64,000 nt of DNA. It comes from Celeribacter litoreus (GTDB lineage: Bacteria; Pseudomonadota; Alphaproteobacteria; Rhodobacterales; Rhodobacteraceae). A model generated the notes under the pieces. The model was not told where the DNA came from. It did no database searches and worked only from the letters and a program-made list of their open reading frames with translations. Location: NCBI RefSeq assembly GCF_020165855.1, contig NZ_JAIUFY010000005.1:558001-622000 (forward strand). Direction: 5' to 3'. The position numbers and the translations under genes are program-made. Shown here in pieces: positions 9,429 through 16,920 of this stretch; position 1 is the first letter of the stretch, and each line of letters opens with the position of its first letter.

Positions 9429-10495
9429 GCGTCAAACCCCGGAGGCAGCAAGTGTGGAGCGGGCGCGATGGCCACAGCTTTAAAAAGCGTTCCCATTTCT
9501 GTGGGAGAGGTCAACCGTTCAAATGCGCGGATGTGGCTTTCGAGCGCTTTTCCGTCGAGCCGTTCCGCGAGCCGTTCGGCGCGCTGTTGGATGCCGAGGC
9601 GGGCAAGCAGGTGCCCTTGCTCGATCATTTTCGATGCGGCGGCACCGGTGCGGATCGCGGCAATAGCGATCGGTTCGAAATCGACGTGGGCGGTGAGGTC
9701 GGCCTGCCCGGGGCGGGCGAGGGGATCGACCATCTCATGCGCTTCGAGCGCCTGAAATGTGTCGCCAAGAGAGTGCCAATCCCCGTAGTCGACAATGATC
9801 GCGGCGCCGCCATGTGTTGCAATGCGCGTCGCGATCTCGTCTGTGATCGGCGCGGCGGCGGGGCAGAGTTCGACGATGTTCCCGTCGGTCGTGTCGGCAA
9901 GGCGGTGACGCAAGTCGGAGAGCGGTGAGGCCGCAGACAACCCGAGGGCCAGGGCGTCATCCTTAAAGCCGACCTGAGTTTCAGCCCAGCCTCCGCCTTT
10001 GCGGGTGAACTGGCGAATGGGAAGTGCGTCAAAAAACTCGTTCGCGACGAGCCAGAGCGGCGCATCGGGGAGATCGGTGATCTGGTCGCACCATGTGATC
10101 TCTCTGTCCGGCATTGCCGCGCGCTGTGCATTGCGGAGTATCGGGGAGGCCTCGACGAGATGAACGTTGCAGGCCTCATGAAAGCCTTTCACAGCGCGGG
10201 TGGCGCGCAGGATGTCCGCCATCAGTGTTCCACGTCCGGGACCGAGTTCGGCGAGGATAAAACTATCCGGAGCGCCTTGATCGAGCCAGCTCTGCGCAAG
10301 GGCGAGGCCGAGCAACTCACCGAACATCTGGCTGATCTCCGGTGCCGTCGTGAAATCCCCTGTCGCGCCGAGCGGATCGCGCGTGGTGTAGTAGCCATGC
10401 TCAGGGTGGAGCAGGCATTCGGCCATGTAGTCCGCGAGAGTGATCGGCCCTGTCTGACGAATGCGGCGGATCAGAATGTCTTTGAGCGCGGTCAT
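9425..10495 (-). CDS. SAM-dependent methyltransferase, MidA/NDUFAF7 family
   Basis: A 356-residue class I methyltransferase of the DUF185/MidA family, whose mitochondrial members methylate a complex I subunit. The N-terminal segment LIRRIRQTGPITLADYMAECLLHPEHGYY is diagnostic, and the SAM-binding loop is LAELGPGRGTLMADIL. The later VDYGDWHSLGDTFQA region is also conserved. Start ATG 10495 overlaps the lgt stop by 4 bases (ATGA); ATG 10501 is the alternative. Its own stop overlaps pgeF, so the three genes look translationally coupled. A role in complex I assembly is inferred from homologues. Confidence 0.88.
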   Translation of the reverse strand: MTALKDILIRRIRQTGPITLADYMAECLLHPEHGYYTTRDPLGATGDFTTAPEISQMFGELLGLALAQSWLDQGAPDSFILAELGPGRGTLMADILRATRAVKGFHEACNVHLVEASPILRNAQRAAMPDREITWCDQITDLPDAPLWLVANEFFDALPIRQFTRKGGGWAETQVGFKDDALALGLSAASPLSDLRHRLADTTDGNIVELCPAAAPITDEIATRIATHGGAAIIVDYGDWHSLGDTFQALEAHEMVDPLARPGQADLTAHVDFEPIAIAAIRTGAAASKMIEQGHLLARLGIQQRAERLAERLDGKALESHIRAFERLTSPTEMGTLFKAVAIAPAPHLLPPGFDA

Positions 10496-11430
10496 GTCCA
10501 TTTGGCCCGCAGCATAAAGAAGAGGCCGATCAGGATCATCGGAAGGGACAGAAGTTGTCCCATCTGCATCCCGAGAAAGACGGCGCCGGAGGGATTGGCG
10601 GCAGTGATGAACTGTGCATCGGCCTGCCGGAAGAATTCCACGATAAAACGCGAGAGGCCATAGCCCGCAAAGAACAGCCCCATGATGAAGCCGGGACGCT
10701 TCAGAGCGCCGCCAAACCACACGAGCGACAGGATGAGGGTGCCGAGGATCAGCCCCTCCATACCTGCTTCATAGAGCTGGGAGGGATGTCGCGCGCAGAG
10801 CATGCCGACGTTTTGGCAGGATTGCGCGGCGGGGCCAGGGAAGACCACAGCCCACGGCCCATCCCACGGTTTGCCCCAAAGTTCGGCATTCACAAAATTC
10901 GCGATCCGCCCGAGGAGCAATCCTGTCGGCGTTGCCATCGCGAGCAGGTCGCCAAGGGATAGAAGTGGCTTCTTATGTTTTAGGCCCCAGATGCCTGCGC
11001 CAACGATGACACCGAGAAAGCCGCCGTGAAAGGCCATGCCCCCTTGCCAAACCATCGGGATTTCGACCGGATTCGAGAAATAGTAGGCGGGTTTGTAGAA
11101 TAGCACATAGCCGAGACGCCCGCCGAGGATGACGCCTGCAATCAGCCACGTGAGCAAATCCTCGAACTCTTCGCGTGTCAGGGGCACACCATTGCTCCAG
11201 AGGCGCTCAGTTTTCAGCGCTCGCAGGATCAGCACCCATCCGATCAGAAAGCCGCCGATATAGGCCAGCGCGTACCAATGCAGCGCAAAGACGAAGAACC
11301 CGAGATCAATTTCGAAGATCACGGGCGAGAGGTCGGGAAATGCGATTACAGCAGGCAGAGTCAACATGACCGCAACTGTCGTAACCGCAAAGGGGAAGTC
11401 AACCTTGTGATTTGTCTCGGACCGGCCCAT
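10492..11430 (-). CDS. lgt: Prolipoprotein diacylglyceryl transferase
   Basis: Inner-membrane enzyme that transfers diacylglycerol from phosphatidylglycerol to the lipobox cysteine of prolipoproteins. The protein has about seven hydrophobic helices, the Lgt signature GRIANFVNAELWGKPW, the HWYALAYIGGFLIGW N-terminal motif and RHPSQLYEAGMEG near the C-terminal third. AAAGG lies 11 bases before ATG 11430. GTG 11439, or an internal ATG at 11367 that fits shorter homologues, are alternative starts. It is the first gene of the lgt-midA-pgeF operon, divergent from ubiK. Likely local substrates include the two small lipoproteins at 58.2-58.6 kb. Confidence 0.94.
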   Translation of the reverse strand: MGRSETNHKVDFPFAVTTVAVMLTLPAVIAFPDLSPVIFEIDLGFFVFALHWYALAYIGGFLIGWVLILRALKTERLWSNGVPLTREEFEDLLTWLIAGVILGGRLGYVLFYKPAYYFSNPVEIPMVWQGGMAFHGGFLGVIVGAGIWGLKHKKPLLSLGDLLAMATPTGLLLGRIANFVNAELWGKPWDGPWAVVFPGPAAQSCQNVGMLCARHPSQLYEAGMEGLILGTLILSLVWFGGALKRPGFIMGLFFAGYGLSRFIVEFFRQADAQFITAANPSGAVFLGMQMGQLLSLPMILIGLFFMLRAKWT

Positions 11431-11472
11431 ATAGATCACAACCTTTCAAGAATTCGCTGGACGGAGACAGCC

Positions 11473-11721
11473 ATGCAGACCCGCAACAAGATCCTCGACG
11501 ATATTTCCCAGTTGATGACCAATGCCATGGGCGTGGCTCAAGGCGCGAAGGACGAAGCTGATACCGCGCTTAAAGGCCTCGTAGATCGTTGGCTCGCGGA
11601 CCGCGATTTCGTCACCCGAGAAGAGTTCGACGCGGTGCGCGCCATGGCTCAGAAGGCCCGCGAAGAGAATGAAGCGCTCAAGAAGCGCCTTGATGCACTT
11701 GAAGCTGAGAAAAAAGCCTAA
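11473..11721 (+). CDS. ubiK: Ubiquinone biosynthesis accessory factor UbiK/BMFP family
   Basis: An 82-residue predicted coiled-coil protein of the BMFP/UbiK family, known in other proteobacteria to help assemble the soluble ubiquinone biosynthesis complex and to bind membranes. The N-terminal amphipathic MQTRNKILDDISQLMTNAMG segment is typical, and the C-terminal FVTREEFDAVRAMAQKAREENEALKKRLDALE is a strong heptad coil. GGAG (11463-11466) is 6 bases from ATG 11473; the longer open frame upstream runs back over lgt and is discarded. A terminator follows at 11751. Confidence 0.88.
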   Translation: MQTRNKILDDISQLMTNAMGVAQGAKDEADTALKGLVDRWLADRDFVTREEFDAVRAMAQKAREENEALKKRLDALEAEKKA

Positions 11722-11750
11722 GCTTTACGCGGTGGTTTTTACGGATTGGA

Positions 11751-11776
11751 GGCTCCCTGTAGGGGGCCTTTTTTTA
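11751..11776 (+). terminator. Intrinsic terminator of ubiK
   Basis: GGCTCCC, loop TGTA, GGGGGCC (one G-T pair), then seven T residues. Confidence 0.82.
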
Positions 11777-11786
11777 TAGGTTTTTC

Positions 11787-11860
11787 TTATCCACAAGCTA
11801 TCCACAGCCCCTGTGGAAAAAATAGGCATCCTGTGGAGCGCGGGCGTTTGGTGGGGATAA
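11787..11860. promoter_or_regulatory. Cluster of DnaA-box-like 9-mers
   Basis: Against the consensus TTATNCACA the region contains one perfect box, TTATCCACA (11787-11795). Three copies have one mismatch: CTATCCACA (11798-11806), TTTTCCACA on the minus strand (11812-11820) and TTATCCCCA on the minus strand (11852-11860). A weaker one is at 11832-11840. An AT-rich stretch follows. This could be a DnaA-responsive promoter or titration site. The usual oriC neighbours (dnaA, hemE, mnmG, parAB) are absent from the window, so an origin is not asserted. Confidence 0.6.
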
Positions 11861-12030
11861 CGCAAATATTTCGCTTTACAGGTTCGGTGCTTTCATCACA
11901 CCATATCTAGTAAGGGAAGCGGAAAACAAACCGACCCTTAGAGCAGGCACCAAGTCATAGTGGCCGCCTTCTACGGACGCGCATGGGGATGTCGCGACGC
12001 CACTCTGACGCATAACAGACGAGGCTGCAT

Positions 12031-12531
12031 ATGTCGCTTATTGAGCAAGAATTCTCCACCGAAATCCATCCGATCGACCTGTGCGAGCACTTGTGCGAGT
12101 ACAATGAGTGGGAATTTGATCGGGTTGCTGAGGATCAGATCGCCATGGCGGTCGAGGGTCAGTGGCGCACATACTCCATCACGCTCGCATGGTCCGATTA
12201 TGACGAGACTCTGCGCCTCATCTGCACCTTTGAAATGGAGCCGCCGGAGGAGAAGCTGCCGCAACTCTTCGAAGTGCTCAATCGCGCGAATGACCAGATC
12301 TGGACCGGTGCCTTCACCTACTGGGATGAGCAAAAGATCATGGTCTATCGCTACGGTCTCGTGCTCTCCGGTGGTCAGATCGCCAATCCGGAGCAGGTCG
12401 ACCGGTTGATCGGCTCTGCCGTCGCAGCGTCCGAGCGCTTCTATCCGGCCTTCCAACTCGTTGCTTGGTCCGACCAAACGCCGGAAGAGGCCATGAGTGT
12501 CGCGATCCACGAGGCCTACGGGCGCGCGTAA
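12031..12531 (+). CDS. YbjN domain-containing protein
   Basis: A 166-residue cytosolic protein of the YbjN fold, which resembles type III secretion chaperones. The conserved pattern is visible: EIHPIDLCEHLCEYNEWEFDRVAEDQIAM, the WRTYSITLAWSDYDETLRLICTFEME strand block, and a C-terminal helix ASERFYPAFQLVAW. In alphaproteobacteria the gene commonly precedes proC, as here. E. coli YbjN affects stress and motility phenotypes, but the molecular role here is unknown. It lies downstream of the DnaA-box cluster and may be controlled by it. Confidence 0.85.
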   Translation: MSLIEQEFSTEIHPIDLCEHLCEYNEWEFDRVAEDQIAMAVEGQWRTYSITLAWSDYDETLRLICTFEMEPPEEKLPQLFEVLNRANDQIWTGAFTYWDEQKIMVYRYGLVLSGGQIANPEQVDRLIGSAVAASERFYPAFQLVAWSDQTPEEAMSVAIHEAYGRA

Positions 12532-12590
12532 GCTGCCACAAATTTGCAAGACCCAGCCTGCGTTGCACGTTTGGGCATGATTGATAGAGT

Positions 12591-12620
12591 GCCCCCGAAT
12601 CCTTCGGGGGTATTTCTTTT
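12591..12620 (+). terminator. Terminator between ybjN and proC
   Basis: CCCCCGAA (12592-12599) pairs with TTCGGGGG (12603-12610), followed by TATTTCTTTT. proC starts only 15 bases later, so its transcript must start elsewhere or read through the hairpin. Confidence 0.7.
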
Positions 12621-12635
12621 GAGTGAGGCGAAAAA

Positions 12636-13439
12636 ATGGATGATCTGAAAACACGCGGATTGGTTCTCTTGGGCTGCGGTAAAATGGGCTCGGCCATGCT
12701 CAAGGGTTGGCTCGATGGTGGCTTGCCTGCGTCTTCTGTCACTGTGCTCGATCCGTATCCGTCGGAGTGGCTGCAGGCCACAGGGGTGAACCTGAACACG
12801 GACCTTCCGGAAAACCCCGCCATCGTTCTGATCGCAGTGAAGCCGCAGATGATGGGCGATGCGCTCCCGACCCTTCAGGCACTTGGGAACGGGTCGACCG
12901 TTTTCCTGTCCGTCGCCGCTGGTATCAGCATTGCCACATACGAGGAGATGCTCGGCGAAAAGACCCCGATCATCCGTGCAATGCCGAACACACCGGCTGC
13001 GATTGGTCGCGGGATCACGGGGATTGTCGGCAACGCTGTCGCCTCCGCCGAAGATATCGACCTCGCGGAAGAGTTGCTCAAAGCCGTCGGTCAGGTCGTG
13101 CGTCTCGAAACCGAGGCCCAAATCCGTCCGCTGACTGCAATCTCCGGCTGCGGTCCGGCCTATGTCTTCCACCTGATCGAGGTCATGGCCGCTGCGGGCG
13201 AAAAGGCTGGCTTGTCTGCCGAAATGGCGATGCAACTCGCCAAGGCAACCGTTGGCGGGGCAGGGCAATTGGCCGAAGCGTCTGACGAAGATCCGGCGCA
13301 ACTGCGTGTTAATGTGACCTCACCAGGTGGCGTCACTGCGGAAGCCCTGCGTGTGCTCATGGATGAGGAAACCGGCTTTCCGGTTCTTATGGAGCGTGCC
13401 GTTGCAGCCGCAATCAAACGCGACGAGGAACTCGCATGA
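12636..13439 (+). CDS. proC: Pyrroline-5-carboxylate reductase
   Basis: Cytosolic NAD(P)H enzyme making proline from pyrroline-5-carboxylate. The 267-residue protein has the Rossmann start LVLLGCGKMGSAMLKGWL (residues about 8-25), VLIAVKPQMM, the IRAMPNTPAAIGRGITG motif, and the C-terminal signature VTSPGGVTAEALRVL. GTGAGGCG precedes ATG 12636. It shares an ATGA overlap with csaA downstream, so the two are co-translated. Confidence 0.96.
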   Translation: MDDLKTRGLVLLGCGKMGSAMLKGWLDGGLPASSVTVLDPYPSEWLQATGVNLNTDLPENPAIVLIAVKPQMMGDALPTLQALGNGSTVFLSVAAGISIATYEEMLGEKTPIIRAMPNTPAAIGRGITGIVGNAVASAEDIDLAEELLKAVGQVVRLETEAQIRPLTAISGCGPAYVFHLIEVMAAAGEKAGLSAEMAMQLAKATVGGAGQLAEASDEDPAQLRVNVTSPGGVTAEALRVLMDEETGFPVLMERAVAAAIKRDEELA

Positions 13440-13777
13440 GCGACCAGATTAGCTTTGATGACTTCCTGAAGGTTGAAGTGCGCGTCGGCACCATCTTGCG
13501 GGCAGAACCCTATCCGGAGGCGCGCAAGCCCGCGATCAAGCTCTGGATCGATTTCGGTGAGGAGATCGGTGAAAAGAAATCCTCGGCGCAAATCACGGTG
13601 CATTATGCGCCGGAGACGCTCGTAGGGCAGCAGGTGATGGCCGTTGTGAATTTCCCGCCGCGTCAGATCGGGCGGTTCATGTCCGAGGTTCTCGTACTCG
13701 GCTTCCCTGATGAGAACGGCGACGTCGTTTTGGCTCAGCCGTCTTTGGACGTTCCGAAAGGCGGGCGCCTGCACTGA
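13436..13777 (+). CDS. csaA: tRNA-binding / CsaA-like protein
   Basis: A 113-residue protein consisting of one EMAP/tRNA-binding OB-fold (FLKVEVRVGTILRAEPYPEARKPAIKLWIDFGEEIGEKKSS, then VVNFPPRQIGRFMSEVLVLGF). B. subtilis CsaA is a protein-secretion-related chaperone with a tRNA-binding fold. The start overlaps the proC stop by 4 bases. Binding to tRNA or nascent proteins is inferred from the family. Confidence 0.88.
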   Translation: MSDQISFDDFLKVEVRVGTILRAEPYPEARKPAIKLWIDFGEEIGEKKSSAQITVHYAPETLVGQQVMAVVNFPPRQIGRFMSEVLVLGFPDENGDVVLAQPSLDVPKGGRLH

Positions 13778-13780
13778 AGC

Positions 13781-14368
13781 TCAGGTGGGGTGGTCTCCGA
13801 CCGCCTCACGCCAATGGCGGCGGCAGAGGGACACGTAGCGCTCGTTGCCGCCGATCTCGACTTGTGCGCCCTCGGTGAGTACCTCGCCAGTCTCAGACAT
13901 CCGCACCACCATGGTCGCTTTCTTTCCGCAGTGGCAGATCGTGCGGACTTCGCGCATCTCGTCAGCAAGCGCCAAGAGCGCCGCCGACCCCGGGAAAAGA
14001 TGCCCCTGAAAATCGACGCGCAACCCGTAGCACATCACGGGCACTTTCAAATCGTCAACGACGCGCGCGAGTTGCCAAACCTGCTCTTCGGTCAGGAACT
14101 GAGCTTCATCGACGAAAATGCAGGTGACGGGGCCGTCCGCCAAACGGGCGTTGATCTTGGCAAAGAGGTCTTCACCTTCCTCGAAGGTATCTGCATCTGT
14201 CCCGATCCCGATGCGACTCCCGATCCGGCCTTCGCCCGCACGGTTATCAAACCGCGCCGTGATGAGGTAGGTCTCCATCCCGCGTTCACGGTAGTTGTGG
14301 GATGCTTGAAGCAGGAGCGTCGATTTGCCCGCATTCATGGTCGAGTAATGAAAATAGAGCTTTGCCAT
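13781..14368 (-). CDS. tdk: Thymidine kinase (type II)
   Basis: Cytosolic salvage enzyme phosphorylating thymidine. The protein begins MAKLYFHYSTMNAGKSTLLLQ with the P-loop MNAGKST at residues 11-17. It continues with the CIFVDEAQFLTEEQV Walker B/active-site glutamate and a lasso/zinc-binding part with Cys residues in ICHCGKKATM and SLCRRHW. Start ATG 14368 agrees with type II TK proteins; two in-frame upstream starts (14377, 14404) are possible. Convergent with proC-csaA, with only 3 bases between stops. Confidence 0.94.
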   Translation of the reverse strand: MAKLYFHYSTMNAGKSTLLLQASHNYRERGMETYLITARFDNRAGEGRIGSRIGIGTDADTFEEGEDLFAKINARLADGPVTCIFVDEAQFLTEEQVWQLARVVDDLKVPVMCYGLRVDFQGHLFPGSAALLALADEMREVRTICHCGKKATMVVRMSETGEVLTEGAQVEIGGNERYVSLCRRHWREAVGDHPT

Positions 14369-14753
14369 GCCGATCATGTGCCAGACACGGGGCCGCAGGA
14401 TCAAGGGGCAGAATGCGGTCTGTTACCTGAAAAACAGAAACGGGCCACCAAAGGTGACCCGTGCCTGATATTGACGGGTGGAAACCATAAAAACGGGGTT
14501 TACCATAAAACATGTCCAGCGCGCCCGAAGGCTTGGGGATGAGGAGCTAGACAAAGGTACTTGTTAACGTTTTCCCCCCCTGTTGAGGCTTCCACCCGAT
14601 CCGATGCATCTCTGCACCGAATTCTTTTTGATTCCGACGAACGCGGTAACCCGACTTGTGTGTCATAATAAAATCGTCAAATTAATGGGAAATGAATCGG
14701 CGAATTCCCCATCAGGGATCACGCAATTTTATTATTCAGATAGGGCGTGAGCC
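14369..14753. other. Intergenic region with large inverted repeats
   Basis: No gene is seen in these 385 bases. A hairpin with one mismatch (ACGGGCCACC/GGTGACCCGT, 14440-14462) stands near tdk. Closer to the next gene, ATAATAAAAT (14665-14674) and ATTTTATTAT (14726-14735) form a perfect 10-bp inverted repeat. It encloses a second imperfect one (ATGGGAA/TTCCCCAT). The nested foldback ends 18 bases before ATG 14754 and may be an operator or mRNA structure controlling it. Confidence 0.6.
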
Positions 14754-15212
14754 ATGAATGCTGCGGGAAATTATTTGAAAAAGCACACCGAAGCCCTCGT
14801 GAAAGACGTGGGTCTTGAGGCGGCATGTGCTTTGACGGGCAAATCTAAGGCCACTCTCGGGCGTTACTACTCAACGGCTGCGGAACATGCGGACAGGTTT
14901 ATTCCAGCGGATGCCGTGGCCCAGCTTGAAGCTGCAGCAAGCTATCCGCACGTCACCTCCGCGTTGGCGGAGTTGAAAGGGATCACCCTGTCCTATGATG
15001 CATCCCGCACCAACAACCCGCATCCGGGCGGCGTGAACACCGACGTTGTCGCGCTGTCGCAGCGGTTTGCGATCTTGATGGGGGAATATTCCGACGCGAT
15101 CGAAGACGGGATCATCACATTCAACGAAGCGAAGCGCCTTCTTCGCGAGACGCTCGAATTGCAGCAGGTATTGATCAACATGAAGCTGCACCTCGAACAG
15201 GAAGCGACTTGA
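14754..15212 (+). CDS. Conserved protein of unknown function with a possible HTH segment
   Basis: A 152-residue, mostly helical protein. Residues about 17-40 (DVGLEAACALTGKSKATLGRYYS) read like a helix-turn-helix of the phage-regulator kind. The rest includes a His/Pro/Gly-rich turn (NNPHPGGVNTD) and a long C-terminal helix ending KLHLEQEAT. I do not recognise the family. It is monocistronic, closed by a bidirectional terminator, and preceded by an AT-rich foldback that could be its own operator. A DNA-binding role is inference only. Confidence 0.7.
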   Translation: MNAAGNYLKKHTEALVKDVGLEAACALTGKSKATLGRYYSTAAEHADRFIPADAVAQLEAAASYPHVTSALAELKGITLSYDASRTNNPHPGGVNTDVVALSQRFAILMGEYSDAIEDGIITFNEAKRLLRETLELQQVLINMKLHLEQEAT

Positions 15213-15240
15213 TCCACTCCACTCGCAACGTGAGCATAGA

Positions 15241-15266
15241 AAAAGGCGGCCGGTGAGCCGCCTTTT
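15241..15266. terminator. Bidirectional terminator
   Basis: AAAAGGCGGC (15241-15250), loop CGGTGA, GCCGCCTTTT (15257-15266). It serves the unknown gene on the plus strand and the helicase gene on the minus strand. Confidence 0.88.
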
Positions 15267-15277
15267 GTGTTTCTAAC

Positions 15278-16591
15278 TTATGCGCGCGACCGCTGGCGCT
15301 GGGGGCGCCCGTTGGCGGGTTTGCCCTGGCCCTTGCCGCCACCACGGCGCGCATTCGGTTTGCCACCTCCGCCGGCCCGCGCTTTGCCTTGGCCCGGTTG
15401 ACCTCCACCACGACCGCGACGTTGCGGCTTGGGTTTCGGTGCCGCCGGTTGGTCATCAGCGGCCCAAGAGGCAGATGTTGCCACTGGAATCTTGATCTTC
15501 ATAACCTTCTGGATTGCACGGAAATCGTCGAGCTCGGTCGGTGCACAGAAAGCGACCGCTTTGCCGTCGCGCCCGGCACGCGCCGTCCGACCGATACGGT
15601 GCACGAAGTTCTCAGGCACGTTCGGAAGTTCGAAGTTGTAAACGTGACGCACCGCCGGAATGTCGATACCACGCGCGGCGACATCGGTGGCGACGAGCAC
15701 TTTGAGCTTGCCGCTCTTCGCTGCGGCGAGCGTGCGCTCGCGTTGGCCCTGAGATTTGTTGCCGTGGATTGCGCCAGCCTCAAAACCATCGCGGACGAGG
15801 TTCTTCGCGAGACGCTCTGCGCCATGTTTCGTACGGGCGAAGACGAGCGCAAGTTCGTCTGCGTGATCGCAGAGCAGCTCTTTGAGCAGCTCGTATTTCT
15901 CCGGCTGCGGCACGAAGTGGACTTCCTGCTCGATCTTGTCCGCGGCTTTGCCCGGAGGAGAGACCTCGATACGAACAGGAGACTTGAGATAGCTTTTCGC
16001 GATCTCGTTCATCTCTTTGCTCATGGTCGCGGAAAAGAGCATCGTCTGACGTTCTTGTGCGAGCATCGGGACGAGTTTGCGCAGCGCATGGATGAAGCCC
16101 ATGTCGAGCATCTGGTCGGCTTCATCGAGCACGAGGAAGGTGGTCTCGTCAAGGCGCACAGCCTTGCGGTCGATCAGGTCCATGAGACGACCCGGCGTTG
16201 CCACGAGAATATCAGTGCCGCGATCGAGGCGGTTGATCTGGGCGTTGATCGAGACGCCGCCAACAACGCGGTTGAGTTTCAGGTGGCTGCCTTTGATGAA
16301 CGGGAACAGACCATCTGCGATCTGGTTCACGAGCTCACGGGTCGGCGCGAGGATGAGTGCGCGCACTGTTTTTGGCGCGGGCTTCGATCCGTCGGAGTAG
16401 GCCATGTGCATGAGCGGAAGGCCGAAGGCCAGCGTCTTGCCGGTGCCAGTCTGGGCGAGGCCCATCACGTCGCGGCCATTCATCACTTCGGGAATGGCGC
16501 GCGCCTGAATCGGGGTCGGGGTATCGATGCCAATGTCTTTCAGCACATCGAGAAGCTTCGGCTTGAGGCCGAGCATGGAAAAATCAGTCAT
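15278..16591 (-). CDS. DEAD-box ATP-dependent RNA helicase (RhlE type)
   Basis: A 437-residue RNA helicase. Core motifs in order: the Q-motif region (FSMLGLKPKLLDVL ... PTPIQARAIP), AQTGTGKT (I), PTRELVNQI (Ia), TPGRLMDL (Ib), VLDEADQMLDMGF (DEAD, II), SATMSKEM (III), then LVFARTKHGAERL (IV), VATDVAARGIDIPAV (V) and HRIGRTARAGRDG (VI). The last 60 residues are a basic Gly/Arg/Pro-rich tail that probably binds RNA nonspecifically. AAAGGAC sits before ATG 16591; the open frame beyond it is not conserved. The exact RhlE/DbpA-like subgroup is uncertain. Confidence 0.94.
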   Translation of the reverse strand: MTDFSMLGLKPKLLDVLKDIGIDTPTPIQARAIPEVMNGRDVMGLAQTGTGKTLAFGLPLMHMAYSDGSKPAPKTVRALILAPTRELVNQIADGLFPFIKGSHLKLNRVVGGVSINAQINRLDRGTDILVATPGRLMDLIDRKAVRLDETTFLVLDEADQMLDMGFIHALRKLVPMLAQERQTMLFSATMSKEMNEIAKSYLKSPVRIEVSPPGKAADKIEQEVHFVPQPEKYELLKELLCDHADELALVFARTKHGAERLAKNLVRDGFEAGAIHGNKSQGQRERTLAAAKSGKLKVLVATDVAARGIDIPAVRHVYNFELPNVPENFVHRIGRTARAGRDGKAVAFCAPTELDDFRAIQKVMKIKIPVATSASWAADDQPAAPKPKPQRRGRGGGQPGQGKARAGGGGKPNARRGGGKGQGKPANGRPQRQRSRA

Positions 16592-16862
16592 ATATGTCCT
16601 TTGGTGGGCGGGCCCACACGCGATGACACGCCCGCCGGAGCGAACGCTTGGTTGGTCGCGGAAAAGGTCACCGGAGATGGCCATATGCGCACCCCGTCTT
16701 TCCGCCGGACCCCTGCGTGATATGGGAACCTGTGGGCCATTGGCCCGTCTCCGCCACCTGAAGCGCCCTCTCGGCGCAGCTGCTCACGCGGCAGCATGGG
16801 GTGTCGGTTGAGCGTCAAATGGGGCAGGGCGGGGCATAAGTCAAGATTTTTCGCCGCGCCGC

Positions 16863-16896
16863 AAAAAGAAACGCCCCGCGAAATGCAGGGCGTTTC
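16863..16896 (-). terminator. Intrinsic terminator of carB
   Basis: GAAACGCCC (16868-16876) pairs with GGGCGTTTC (16888-16896). On the minus strand the stem is followed by TTTTT. Confidence 0.82.
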
Positions 16897-16920
16897 TCAA
16901 TTCTGTAAGGCGAATGTCGC

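Noticed and set aside
11787-11860. Calling this the chromosomal origin
   Set aside because: DnaA boxes alone are insufficient and none of the usual origin-linked genes is present; kept only as a DnaA-box cluster.
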